This document shows positions 22,795 through 34,742 of a DNA stretch of 64,000 bases, in pieces. The notes beneath the pieces were generated by a model. The model was not told the DNA's origin. It made no database searches and saw nothing but the letters and a program-made list of their open reading frames with translations. Where the stretch lies: NCBI GenBank assembly GCA_029298735.1, contig JANSLP010000075.1:1-64000 (forward strand), written 5' to 3'. Source of the DNA: Ophiostoma sp. CBS 140.51. Its lineage: Eukaryota > Ascomycota > Sordariomycetes > Ophiostomatales > Ophiostomataceae. The position numbers and the translations under genes are program-made. Positions within the stretch are counted from its first letter, which is position 1, and the number at the start of each line of letters is the position of its first letter.

Positions 22795-23841
22795 ATGAAG
22801 TCTGTTGCTAGCATCGCTCTTGCTTCCAGCCTGCTGGCTGCCACCGCCCAGGCCACTTCCTACTCCCTGGTGGACAACTACAACAGCTCCAACTTCTTCA
22901 CCGGTTTCGAGTTCTTTGACGCCGCCGACCCAACCAACGGTTTTGTAGACTACGTCGACGCCCAGACGGCCAGCCAAAGTGGTCTCGCCGGCTACGTCAA
23001 CGGCATGGTCTACCTCGGCGCTGACCACAACACGGCAAACCCGGCCTCTGGCCGTGCCTCTACCCGTGTCACCAGCAACAAGGGCTACGAGAAGGGTCTC
23101 TTTGTTGCCGACATCCAGCATATGCCTGTCGGCTGTGGTGTCTGGCCCGCTTTCTGGACTCTAGGTCAGAACTGGCCCGGTGGCGGCGAGATTGACATCA
23201 TTGAGGGTGTCAACAGCCAGTCTACGGATGCCATCACTCTGCACACTGCCGCCGGCTGCACTATGAGCAGCTCCGGCTCGGCCGCTGGCACACAATATAG
23301 CACGGGCGCCGCCTCGGTCGACTGTGGTGCTGACGGTGGCTATGCCGGCTGCTCTCTCTCTACGACAACGACCAACGCCTATGGCCCGGCCTTTAACGAG
23401 AACGGCGGTGGTGTCTACGTCATGGAGCTGACCTCGCAGGCCATTTCGGTCTGGTTCTTTGCCCGCAACACCGACCAGGCCACCAGCCTCGTCTCCGGTG
23501 CAACACCCGACACTGCCAACTTTGGCACGCCCATGGGCATGTTCACCGGCTGCGACATTGACCAGTACTTCTCCGCCCAGCAGATCATCTTTGACACTAC
23601 CTTCTGCGGCGACTGGGCTGGCCAGGTCTGGGCTCAGGATGCCACTTGCGCGCCCCTCGCCAGCTCGTGCAACGCCTACGTCCAGCAGAACACCGCCGCC
23701 TTTGTTGATGCCTACTGGCTGATCAACAGCGTCAAGGTCTACCAGGCTGGCAGCACCGGTGCGAGCAAGCGCCGGAGCCCTCCCAAGACGGAGGTGAAGA
23801 CGCAGAAGGAGGGTGTTGTGCCTGTGCCCTTCATGGCATAA
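22795..23841 (+). CDS. Secreted GH16 endo-1,3(4)-beta-glucanase (348 aa)
   Basis: This is a family 16 glycoside hydrolase of the fungal laminarinase (Lam16A-like) type. It is expected to cleave beta-1,3 or mixed-linkage glucans, either in the fungus's own wall or as nutrition. The ATG at 22795 is chosen because it opens a clear signal peptide (MKSVASIALASSLLAATAQA). The catalytic signature EIDIIE lies at residues 132-137, with Glu132 as likely nucleophile and Glu137 as acid/base, preceded by the conserved GVWPAFWTLG and GGGEID. Other family pieces are LHTAAGC, WFFAR, IIFDTTFCGDWAG and YWLINSVKVYQ. The tail after residue 325 is basic and Lys/Pro-rich (KRRSPPKTEVK) with no GPI signal, so the enzyme is probably soluble. 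It is a single exon. The upstream leader has a TATA element and a heptamer repeat. Confidence 0.95.
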   Translation: MKSVASIALASSLLAATAQATSYSLVDNYNSSNFFTGFEFFDAADPTNGFVDYVDAQTASQSGLAGYVNGMVYLGADHNTANPASGRASTRVTSNKGYEKGLFVADIQHMPVGCGVWPAFWTLGQNWPGGGEIDIIEGVNSQSTDAITLHTAAGCTMSSSGSAAGTQYSTGAASVDCGADGGYAGCSLSTTTTNAYGPAFNENGGGVYVMELTSQAISVWFFARNTDQATSLVSGATPDTANFGTPMGMFTGCDIDQYFSAQQIIFDTTFCGDWAGQVWAQDATCAPLASSCNAYVQQNTAAFVDAYWLINSVKVYQAGSTGASKRRSPPKTEVKTQKEGVVPVPFMA

Positions 23842-25986
23842 GCGATAAGCGCGCCTTTATTCCCTTCTCCTCAACCCCCTTCCACCTCCCTTCACCAGCA
23901 CTAACACAACAGTCTCCTAAGCCTTCCCCATAATCACATCACCAAGCAGCATCTCCCCAGCATATCGACATCAGAATACCCCTAGATCCCCCCTTCCCCC
24001 ATTGATTTCAAGCGTTTTGGTTTTCTGTACAAAAGCCCCTTCTGCATTTACTCCCCTACATTTTTCCCCTATTGGGGAATTTTAGCGCTCTGGATTTATT
24101 TGTTTCTTTTTGCAATAGTTTCTCTCTGTTTTTGAGTACAAAGAGCATCATTTTGGCTTTTGTTTCTGCTTTGGTTGGCACTACTGTTTCGCTTTTGGCT
24201 TTTTGTTTCTTTGCGGCAGTTACTTATTTGTCTGCTCTTCTTTGCTTTCATCGCGTTCTCCCCCCTTTCACTTCTTATGCCCCCCATTATTTTTTTTCTT
24301 TCATACCTGCCTTTCACCACCTGCCGGCGTGCGAAAAGTCTACTGTTTGACACAGACAGATTCTCGTGACTGCTTCCAGGTGCCCGTTGATACATGGCAA
24401 CCTTTTCTATTCTGCTGTACATATTTTTACTTTTTTTTACAAACTTTACAAATCCACTTTGATCAAGTTCAAAAACAAACTGTTCCCTCATTCTTATCAT
24501 GACTTCTTAAAAGTGACACAAATTGCGCGCGTAAATGCGCAGAATGCTTCCTTCTGTAAACGTAGACTTGTAAACTACACCTGTCAAAAGCTGACAGGAC
24601 CATCCGCTGGCAAATCATGGCATGTATGTCTCTGAGCCTTTTCCGAGGTTGCAGCTCGCCTTGTACAAAGATTGGAGATTCAAGAGATCTCTTGGCAAGA
24701 AAAAAAAGATAACCGAAGAGAAGGAACAAACTCATACGTCATGTCAGTCTTCAACGAGAGGTACGGATATGACACAACAAGTCGGCCGACCTTCCTATTG
24801 GGCGGGGACAACAGCCGGCAGTATTGTTTTCTTCTTCCGTCTTGAGTACCTTCCTTCCGTCTCAACCACGAGGCTGCACGAGGCTCGGGTCTCGCCGCAA
24901 CTCCCTCCTTCCTCCTCCGTCTCTTCCTCCGCCTTGTTCACATTTTCGTCAGCGGATGTTTTCTAGATCGTGCAAGAGTCCATTATGATGTAATCTTCAC
25001 GTTCATTGAGACAAACGATAGAAAATGGGATTGAGCAAAGACTCGTGGTTTTGTATTGTTTTTGAAAAATGAAAATGAATCTATAGTTTTGCCATGAACG
25101 GAGAAGGAAATAACAAACAGAAAAGAAGAAAAAGAATCCTGCCGAATACTCCAATTGTGTATCAAATGTTGATAGCCTCTCCCATAAAATCAGAAAATTT
25201 TGAAAAAGATAAAGATCTGAGTTGTTACACACAAGAGAAGAAGAGGGGTAAATAGAAAAACAAGCACCAAAGTAACGATGCCAAATATTTGGATCTAAGT
25301 CCGAAAATAGAAGGGGTAGATAAAAAGAGCAAGCAAACGAGATACAACAAACACACAAAACCCAATGAGAAAACAAAAATGGAAGAAAATGCAACAATGA
25401 AGAAAATGGTCGAAGTAGAAGTCAAGATATAGAGAGACAAAATGTGGTTGAAAATACAGGAGTGTGCAGTAAAAAGGTCTGGACACCCTGCCTAAATGTG
25501 GAAATGCCATCTCGAAAGCTTTGAGTACCGGAAAGCTGACACGAAAGAGGCAAAGAAGCGAAATAAATAATGCTGAAACGAGGTTTCGAGGTACAGAATA
25601 TATCCAGGGACCCGTCGCTGTCCTGATGAGTAAGGGTCCCCGCTGTGCCTCTCCAATTTATCCCATGTGTGTGGCCTACTCCGCTGGGAGGGGAGATGAG
25701 GCGCCAAAGCAAAAAGCAAATAAAAATGGTCGTCAGCCTCTTGTGAGAGGTGTATAATGGGAGGGAAGTAGCGCCGTCTGGTATAGTAGGGGGATGATGG
25801 TCGTGGTATATAGGCGGAAGGATTTGTGACGGGCGAGATGGGGGTTTCGGTCGCGAAAGAAGTCGTCGGAGACGGTAATAGTTTATCGAAAATGCCAGAG
25901 AGAAGAAAAGGGATATCGTCAAGATCGTATAAACGTGAAGGAGATGTACGGAAAAGGCAATTCTAGCGAGGGCAGACACGACTCGC
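23842..25986. other. Intergenic, no gene seen (2.1 kb)
   Basis: The first 250 nt are C-rich 3' flank of the GH16 gene. From about 24050 to 25450 the DNA is T-rich, then A-rich on the plus strand, with overlapping short frames that read as hydrophobic or Lys-rich nonsense because of composition. It carries 3' flanks of the convergent GH16 and MNN10-like genes. No RNA gene is recognised. Confidence 0.5.
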
Positions 25987-27504
25987 TTAGAACTTGACCT
26001 TCTGGCCCGTCAGCTTGAACCAGAGAGCGCACAGCAGATCCTCCTTAAAGCGCTCCCACAGGGAACGGTTCAGGTAGTAGCTGAGCTCGCGGTAGCTGTA
26101 CATCTCGCCCCAGCAGTCGCGGCCCCATTCACAGCCGGCCATGTTCACGAGGAAGTCGCGGTCGGCCTGGTTATAGTGGAAACGCGTGTTGTTGCCGTTC
26201 TCCGAGCAGGCGCCCTGCGGGAAACTGTTGATCATGCGCTGAGGCAGGAAGGCGGTGTGCTGGCGGATCCAGGGCTGGGCCGTGTAGAGCTGCTCAAGAG
26301 CATCCTGCTCCTTGTGCTCCCACTCCATGTGCTTCTGCTCGTAGGCGACGGGGTCCCACCACACATCGAGCAGACGATCCGTCCACTCGCTCTTGCGGAC
26401 GAAGAAGGAGCCGAGGTTGAAGCCAGAGCAGTCCTGCGACAGAATGAAGTTGACCGAGTCGGGCTGGCCGTCACCGACGTTGCTTCGGGAGTTATCATCG
26501 AGGAACACGTCGTTGATGGGGTGGGTGAGGTTGAGGGGGTTGTACTCGTTGATGTCGCGGTAGATGTGCTTCTCGAGGTCGTTGAAGATGTGGTCCTGCA
26601 ATGAGTAGGTGGGCTCCATGACGAAAGTGTTGAGATCCAGCCACCAGAACCTGCGTGGGTTAGTATCAGTCGACCTTCAATTTGAAGCAATGTGCTGAGA
26701 GTGCTTACCATTCGGCCTTAGGGTACTTCCGCATCGCCTGGCGGACAAAGTCGACCTTCTCCCAGCTCTCACGCCACTCGTGAGCGTAGCGCTTCTTCGT
26801 GCTCATGTCGACAATCTCGAGATCGTAGCCCCAGCGCGAGGCATAGCGTTTCTTGTTTCGTGTGCTGTCTCTCTCAATCGCCCACTCGCGCGCACCCTTC
26901 CACTCCATCACACCACCGCCAACGTTCGCCGCCAGGATAATGACGAACTTCTCGCCGCCGCCAAGCCATGCTGTTCTCCGCCAGTAGTAGACGAGAGCTG
27001 TGCAAAATGTTAGTAATTTCGCTAGGTCTATCCTACGCACGGCAGGACGATAACAAGCGTTAGCGGAAAACACTCACGCGAATGGTAGAAGATGTATATC
27101 GCGGCCAGAACCGCTAGCACGAGTGCCAGGCGGATTCTTGTTGTTCGGCCCATGCGCGCAAAGAAGAGTTTCACGCGTCCGAGAAGCGACGAGCTGCCCA
27201 TGTTCCATGCCCCCTTTGGCTTGTCCTTATCGTTGTACGAGGAGGCGCGCGAGTTCGGGGCGTTCGCGTTGAAGCGTGGTAAACTACTCGATAGTTGGCG
27301 CATGTGTCTGGTGAAGAAACCTTGGTTCTGCGTAGAAAAGGATGGGTATTTGCTTGCGCCCGTGATGCGCTGATGGTGGGATGCACTGCCATTTGAGTCG
27401 CCATATGCCTTGGCGGGACTTGAGCGACCGCTTCCGTTAATGTTCAGGCCAGGACTGGACCAGCCGCCGTCGGGGCTCGGGGAAGGACTCCGCGAAAGAG
27501 ACAT
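25987..27504 (-). CDS. MNN10-like GT34 alpha-1,6-mannosyltransferase subunit (459 aa)
   Basis: This is a Golgi type II membrane glycosyltransferase of family 34, orthologous in appearance to Mnn10, the subunit of the mannan polymerase II complex that extends the alpha-1,6-mannan backbone. The coding sequence joins 27504-27078, 26997-26709 and 26650-25987 (minus strand). The first intron is 80 nt (GTGAGT, ACTAAC branch, CACAG) and the second is 58 nt (GTAAGC, ACTAAC branch, CGCAG). The joins rebuild HSPLVYYWRR and KAEWFWWLDLNTF. The start MSLSRSPSP and the GGWSSPGL that follows match mould orthologues. The cytoplasmic tail is about 123 residues, with the anchor at about 124-140. The catalytic domain begins FVIILAANVGGGVMEWKGAR and includes QDCSGFNLGSFFVR, WWDPVAYEQKHMEWEHKEQD and NMAGCEWGRDCW. 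Related fungal proteins are often labelled alpha-1,2-galactosyltransferase (Gma12-like); the Mnn10 reading fits better. Confidence 0.93.
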
Positions 27505-27521
27505 GTTGATGTTCGGTGTAC

Positions 27522-27789
27522 CTAATCGAGGGGGACAGAAGCAAACAGAAGAGCAGAAAACAGGTTAGCTTTGTGTGTTCCCTCCGAAAGCGTCAAAAAC
27601 ATGGCAAGCGACTGGTCTGCAAAAGTCACAGAGTCGCAGAGACTCAGAGAGCGCAAGCAAGCGCAAACGAGAGCACAGAAAAGCAGGAAAAAGCACAAAA
27701 ACAGAGACAAGGCCCCGAGTTGGCGCTGTTTCTGGGTGTTTCTCGCTCCTGTGAGACAAGATTGTCTGACTGGAATGTTGATTACATAC
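27522..27789 (-). other. Probable 5'-leader intron of the MNN10-like gene
   Basis: On the minus strand a GTATGT donor at 27789 is paired with an acceptor GATTAG ending at 27522, which is 17 nt ahead of the start codon. A GCTAAC branch-point motif about 40 nt before the acceptor is followed by a pyrimidine-rich tract. All three motifs are of the quality seen in the coding introns. The upstream exon is not demonstrated to be coding. Confidence 0.5.
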
Positions 27790-30700
27790 CGGGTATTGGT
27801 GAGAGGGGCGGTTGACGGGCATTCACGCCCAAGTGTTGCGACGAGTGACCGTCCAACGACAGCGAAGACGGAGGACCAATGCTCGATGAACGGCGGCGGT
27901 GCGTCCTTGGTCGGTCGCTGAAGGAAGAGGAGGACGCGGTGGAAAGTGTTGAAGAAGCCAGGTTGGTCGTAGTGGTGTCCACGTCACCAGAATGGCACTT
28001 GACGGGCCACACTGGTCACAGATGGAAAGGAAGGGGAGAAAAGGAAAAGAGAGGAGGGAAGGGAGGACAAAGGGAAAGAGAAAGGGAAGAACCGAAGAAC
28101 CGACGATACGATGGAAAGTCCAACCAGGGTAGGTGGTGCTGAGTAGGAAAGAAAGAGCTCTCTCTCAATTCCAAAACGGTGAGAAACAGGGTGGAGGGGA
28201 TTCCCGTATAGCGAGCAAACGAGAAATACGGATAAGGAAAGGACACGAGTTTTGGCGGGAGGACAAGAAAAGAATCTTGCGCTAGACAGGTGCCAAATGG
28301 CGTTCCCCAATTTTTTTTCTCTCTCCTTGCCAAACGTCTTGGACCCTGTGGTTGGTTGTTTTGGCCGTGCGCACGCGCGAATGTACACTTGCCACTGTCA
28401 AACCGTATTTGCTGGACTGGTTCTCCTGGTTCGTTCTCCTGGTGTATCCCCTAAAAATAAGTCTCTTGGGTAGAGTTTTTAGGATGTTCAGATGGCCGTT
28501 CGCGAGAGGCGATTTTCAGCTGGACAGAAGCCGACCTTGTCTCTGGTCTGGTCTGATCTGATCGGTAGATCGCTTTTTTGGCGGACAGAGAGCGTAAGGG
28601 AGGAATGTGTTGGTGGGCGGGGAGCTGTAAAAAGTCGATAGCCAAGCAGCCAAAGGGCTGTGTACTTGGAGGTGCAGTGGCGTGCAATTGGGTCCGGCAA
28701 AACAGCCACGCTGTCGGGAAAAGAGAATAATAGAGGGAGAAAGAATATGGGATATGGGAATGGGGATGGAAAGGCTACACGGCCGAAAGGCAGACGCGGT
28801 AAGACGATGAGAAACACCGTGAGAAGGAATAAACCCAGATGGAAAAGGTAAATTGTAAAAACGCTCAAATACAAGGAGCGGGCGCAGATTGAGGTCCGGA
28901 AGCGGGATTGCTTTGCTTGTTTGCTTGGGGGGTCAGGGTCTCAGCCGCGAGCAGAAGGCTGGGCAGAAACTCGGCAATGTGATGCTGGAACTTGTCAAGT
29001 GTCTGGGGGTGTGGTCGACAGCTTGCTTTCTCGTGTTCGGCGTGGTCTTCGTGCGTCTCGTATCTCGTGGCTTGCTTTTCGGGTTCGATTTTGCAGCCTG
29101 GTCTTTCGTTGGTCGTTGGAGAAAGGTTAGGTAAGAAAAGGGTGGGTGGTTGTCGTCTGTGCCAAAAGTCCGATGCAGGTGCCTGGCGGGGAGGTGAGCA
29201 ATACGAAGGATGCACGCGTTGGCAGTCGGCGATGGTGAAGAGGGACGAGGTGAAGGAAGAAGAAGAAGGATGATGGATGGAGACACGAAGTGGAAGATCA
29301 TAAATTATCGAGGTCAAAATTTCAAAATATTATTTGGGAATCTCCCAGTTTCCCCCTATCTGTGTTGTCCTGCGTGCCTTCCCCTTTTACTTTTTTCGCC
29401 AGCTCGCTATTTCCCTATTTTTCCTGTTCACTCGCTCCTTCCCTGTCGCAATTTGGGTAGAGGGGAAGCACGTTGGGGCGTGTGTGTGCGACAAGAGGTT
29501 TGTTCCTTCCCAGTGGCAGCAAATGGGGTGTGGAAACGCCAGCGCGTCGTTATCTCACGCTATTGGTACGGGCCTCATAACGCAGCTTAATTAAGGCTGG
29601 GCGTTTCGTGCCAGCTACCGCCCGTTTGGCAGTCGCGTCCGCTGTCGTAGTCCCTGTCCAGGTTTTTTTTACCTTCTATTCTCTTCTGTAGTTCTTCTGG
29701 TTTTACAGCTCTCTCGTTGGCCAGCCGTGGCAACGCGAAGAGATAAACGTGCAGCGAATTGTCTGCTTTGCTTGAAGGTTCCTTCCCATTTTGCATTATT
29801 TAGCCCGGTACTCTGTATGCAGAGAAGGAGCAGCCCGCCGATGGAAAATATAGCCACCGGACAAAGTTCGCTCTAGCCGAAAGTTCGCTCTAGCCGCAAG
29901 TGCTCCTGCACAATTGACGTGGATGGAGAGCAGAAAATGCCAAAACGGAGAGAAAATGTGCAGCTACGGCGGGTCCTCTGGCATTTGCTCTTGCCTGTTT
30001 TGGTGCTCTTCGCCTTATGCAAGCCCCCTATTTTCGCGTGCTGGCGAATATTTTGCGCAATGATGAAATATGATAATAATGCCCCCATAAGTTTGGTCGA
30101 ATTGATGCATTGTGTCTTTTTGGGGGGACCCTTTTTTCTTCTACCAAAAGACGCTGCTCGTTTCGCAGCCCCGTCTGTTTTATTTCGTTTTTAATTCTTT
30201 TATTTCGTTCAAACCTTCCCGCAAAGGGTCTTAGCTACCCAAGCTAGCTTTACCTCAGAAGCGGCAGCGGTAAGGCGCCGGGCTTCTAGCCCCTGAAAGA
30301 ATCGACAAATGCCCCATCCACCAGAGACAAAAGTCGTCAAACAAGGAGACAAGGTTGGGAGACAAGGTGCCGGCTGGGTTCCTCAAACAGACTGAAATTG
30401 GCTGGGATTAGGATCATTGCAACGCTGACTGTAATCGGGCAGGGAAGAGCGAGACAGGGCCACGGGTGGCTGCAGCAAAAAGAAGCAAAGAAAGACCGGG
30501 CAGAGACAGCGGTTGTTCATCCCAACTCTGTCCTTTTCCGTCTGTGGCGGTACTCCGTATCTCTGTCTCAATATGGAGGACGGGATGGACAGCTCATATG
30601 GGATATCTCACTCTATCTCTCAATACCGAACGCCATTCCCTTGTCAGCCGCCCGGGCTGCCATGATCCCACGCCGGAAAGAAAAAGAAGGGCGAGGAATA

Positions 30701-33700
30701 AGAAATTCCAGACCGCGTCCCAGAGTTGCATCAAACAGTCAATCTGTCAATCTGGCCATCCGACGATGAGAGGACGATCACCAAGTCGGCTCGACTACCG
30801 CCGCTAGAGTTCACGAGCTGGGTCCCGTCGTTTTTGTCGGTGATTTTGTTTTCAGTGCTTTTCACTTCTAGACCTTTTGTTTTTGTTTTTGCTTGCCTCG
30901 TTTTACCTCATGCAGTGCTGAAAAGTGAAAAGTATTTGCTTTTTTTTTCACTGTTGGCCCAGGCTCCACACTGTTCACGGACGGGGAAATTGAAAGTGGG
31001 TGTCGAATTATTGGAACAGAATTGGCAAACAATCACAACGTCTCGACTCCCAGCAAGCTCAACCAAAATGTGCACAAAACCCCACCAGTGCCCACACATC
31101 TCCGGAACCGAAAAGAGATCCGACGGAATCTATCTTGGATCTTGAAAGGAAGATGCGAGAAACGGGCCATACAGGCAAACCAATAATTCAACGAAACGGA
31201 CCAGCATCGAGTTCACGAAACAGTGAACGACTTCAAAAGGCTCTGTCAGACTACTCGCTATTCAAGGCTGATAAGATCTCTGTGAGAAAATTACAGAGAA
31301 AATAAGAGCCGCCCCACGCCCAAATGAACGCGGAAAGGGCGGCATCTCTCACAGATACACTGTTCATCTGTATCTGTAGGGCAAACCCCCTGCGGAACTA
31401 GATGCCCATCCCTATTTGGTCCATAGGCACATCTGCACAGCACTCCAGCAGCACCCCAGAGAGGCGCCAAAAGGCAAGGTGAAGAAACCTTCATTCTCCC
31501 AAGGGCTTGGCCCACGCTGTCTTTCTCCCAAACTATCTGTCAACCCCACCACGCAGGCAAAAGGGGGAAACAGAGATGAAGAAGGGCAGCGTGCGGTAGC
31601 GCCGCATCGAGATTTCGACAGACCTTGTGCGAGATATGTATGAGCGAAAGTGAGGGAAAGCACTGGCCAATCAGCCAATCAATGTGGCTTTTTTGCGGCT
31701 CAGCTTCGTCCAGGATTTTATCCAAGCAAGCCACCCGCGTTCTCCTCTTCGATCTCTTTCCTCTTTTTTACAACGAAAAAGGAAAATCAAAACAGCACTT
31801 GCAAATAGACACTGTTCATTCGTCGGTTGCAGAAATATGGCGTATCGAGGACACAAACAGCCGCCACCCCTATTTTGTATTTTGCCTAGCGAGATAGAGC
31901 TTCAATGAAAAGCGCAGATGGCATGGCAGAGATGCTGCTATTGTCCCCTATCATCCCCTATCGTCCCCTGTCGTCGCACGGAAGGCCAGCCACCAAAGAC
32001 CAACAGAGCAATAGAGTAGCAGTCTGTGGGTTTGTGTGTATGTGCGCAATGCAGCCGGACTTCACTAGCCAGGGGTAGGTGTCCGCCCCTATTCCTATTT
32101 TCTTGGTGTTTTCCTTTCCTCGAGGCTTCTTTCCCTTTTCGATCGTCGTTTTAAGTCGCTTTTGCGGCCCCTTTATCGCGTCAACCTTTCAATGGGGAGG
32201 CACAGGCCGTGCCAAGAGTTTTTGGGAAAGAGCTTTCCACAGGGCGGTAACAGGGGTGGCCTAGACCGCCACCAATTCTTTTTCAACAACGAAACCCACT
32301 CACTGTCGAGTTGAGACCGTAGTTGAAGCTTTCGAGCCTCATGTCGACTTCGATATAAGACGAGCTGGTGTCCCGTCAGCAACGCACACAGAGTGATAAA
32401 ATTATAATTATTATTCTACTGTGTAGTTGTCGCGCTCGGCCGATAACGCCGCTCCTTCCTGAGGGGATATCCGTCAGCGAAAAAGGAAGGATCTTAACAG
32501 TTCTGCGCGCCACAGCTTCGGTGCCCCCCCCCCATCAACTATTGAATATTCTGGCGAGGCGCATGTTTGGAGCAACCTGCAGGTCCTTGGTCCACAATAG
32601 GAAAGGGAAAGAAAGCGAAGTGTCAAAATGGAAGAAGAGAGAAAAAAGGTCCGCTCTAGTCAGGTACAAGATCAACAATCCAGGTACCGTCCAACCGCTA
32701 AAAACAAAGAAAAAATTACTTGAGATCGCAATTGATGGATATTGATGTGCTTCAGATTCACAGTAAACTGGGGCATTTGTGGATTTACATCCAAGTTGCA
32801 ACTCAAAACCTTGTCTCGACTTGTCGAAACCTCGCCAACTCTGAGCCAACATTGTCCCTTTCTCTCTCACCGGTCTGTCGAATCGGCAGGTGGAGGCAAA
32901 AATATGTACATCTCTCAAAATTCAGCAAGGTGTTCAAGGGCAAACTTCTAGTGAGAAGGGATAAAATGGTGAATAGGTGAAAGTGGATTGTCGACGGCTC
33001 ATCCTTAGTGGAAGAGTCCGTCGGTTTCGATGAAAAGGGGACGAAATTGGGTCCTATTTTCTGTCCGTCAAGTTAAACAGAACGAAAGTGATGAAAGTGA
33101 CGCGATATGCAAGGCAACGAGTTGTCCAAGAGGCCCCAAGTGGGACAATCCCTTTTGGCGAGCCTTTTTTCTGCCCTTTGCTGCCCTTTTTTCTCTACTT
33201 TTATATTCTGCGCGTAGTGGATGTGAGATCTGTGGGAAAGAGTCACACGGCCTTGTCTTGGCATCGCCGACTTGATCGCCTGTTTGGCGGTTTTGTGGTC
33301 GGTTTGTGTGAGAAAGATACAAGTACTTCCGTTTTGTGCCGCAACTCATAGCATCAAGGGAGAGTTTAGAACCAACAGACACGCTAGACGTTGAACTGCC
33401 GATGACAGGTAATGTGGCGTTCTCGAAAAAACGTGCTCAACGTTTTTTCCAACCGGCCGGACGAGAAACTGTTGTCAGTAACGGTGCCCTGAAGATTTCT
33501 AGCGTTCGGAACTCTTGGTGTAAACTGGTGGTAACCAGCAATGTATTCCACCATATCTCGATGTTGAAGCCATAACAGTAAACATCATCAAGATCGTAAA
33601 CTCTTGCAGGCTAAATTAAATATCAAGCCTCCTGTGGTGCTCCGTACGAGGCTACGATATCTCGATCTGTGTATCGGTGTAAATGTAACCTTATGTTGAC

Positions 33701-34742
33701 GTCACAAAACTTTCGGCCCTTTCCGGTGTCCAACGGCGTACGGTGCACACATTGCACCACAGCTCGCAAAAGCAACTTGTTGTTCTGTACTCATCGTGTC
33801 ACTGTAGTTGTTTTTGTTTTGTGTTTTTTTGTTTTTAATTTTGTATTTTCCTCGTGATTTTTATTTTTTAATTTTTTTATGTGCCGCTTTCGCCTTCGTA
33901 AATTTTACAGCACAATAACGAGAGATTGTTAAATGCACAATAGTAAACACACTCGGAAAAACAAATATATAGCTAAAAGATATAGAGCTCATTGATTTCT
34001 CTCATGATTTGATGCTTCATGACTGCAGACTCATTCATGATGTTTTAAGCTCTTGTTGCATCACCTAAAGCAGGCCAAGATCAAGATCTGCAGGCGGTGC
34101 ATGGAGATGGCGCGACGTTTGTCCTTTTCGATGCACTCAGTAAGAACCAAACAGCACTGCCCCAATAATCTTACCAGTGTCTCAAACGTGGACATGAGCA
34201 GTTCTCGTTGATATTTGATGTTTCTTGTTAATGCATCAAAGACTACACATTAAGTCGCAACAATAAAAAGGGTACGAGAAGAGCATCTGTTTCAAATTGA
34301 TCCTTTTCCACATCGCTGCCGGTGAGTCTCCCCCAGTACGGTAGCACTGTCGCCGGGCGTACATCGTAGTAATAATACCAACAGGTAGGAGAAAGGAGAA
34401 ACCGTATTTTGATTCCAAATACGTCAAATCTGAGGAAAAGGTCCATTTCGACAACCACTTGGCGCCGCGCCGCTTTCGATGATACACCAATATCAACTTA
34501 GAGACGCCCAAAGGCACTTGACTTCTTGGTGCAACCTGCCAGCGACCTGCAGACATACCGGTACACACGGAGCAGCCCTCGGAGCCGGAGGGCCACTGTC
34601 GCCTAGCGCCACTTGGTGTTTGAGTAGCACAGCCGCCCGACTCGGTCTCCGCATTCTCCGGCACTTGGCATCCGAGAATAATGTTTCGGCCCATAGCCTG
34701 CATACCGGATTTCTTCAGCAGTAGCGCCGCCTTAAAGATAAG
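27790..34742. other. Large apparently non-coding region (7 kb)
   Basis: No recognisable gene is found on either strand. The first kilobase probably carries the MNN10-like leader and promoter. Short repeats are present at 29863-29896 (a perfect 17-nt duplication), 30343-30369 (GGAGACAAGGT twice) and 31941-31974 (TCGTCCCCTA-like decamers). A C10 homopolymer lies near 32524, and T-rich DNA occurs at 33790-33880. Frames reach about 155 codons but none resembles a family or has convincing start and splice context. The last few hundred bases are promoter for the gene at 34743. Confidence 0.4.
29863..29896. repeat. Perfect 17-nt direct duplication
   Basis: AAAGTTCGCTCTAGCCG occurs twice back to back with no mismatch, in non-coding DNA. 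It looks like a recent slippage or end-joining duplication. Confidence 0.9.

Noticed and set aside
25621..25665. CTGATGAG motif suggestive of a hammerhead ribozyme core
   Set aside because: No GAAA/CGAAAC partner and no flanking helices could be found at suitable spacing.
30265..30300. Small GC hairpin (GGGC-TTCTA-GCCC) possibly part of a structured RNA
   Set aside because: The stem is only four base pairs and no longer conserved-looking structure surrounds it.
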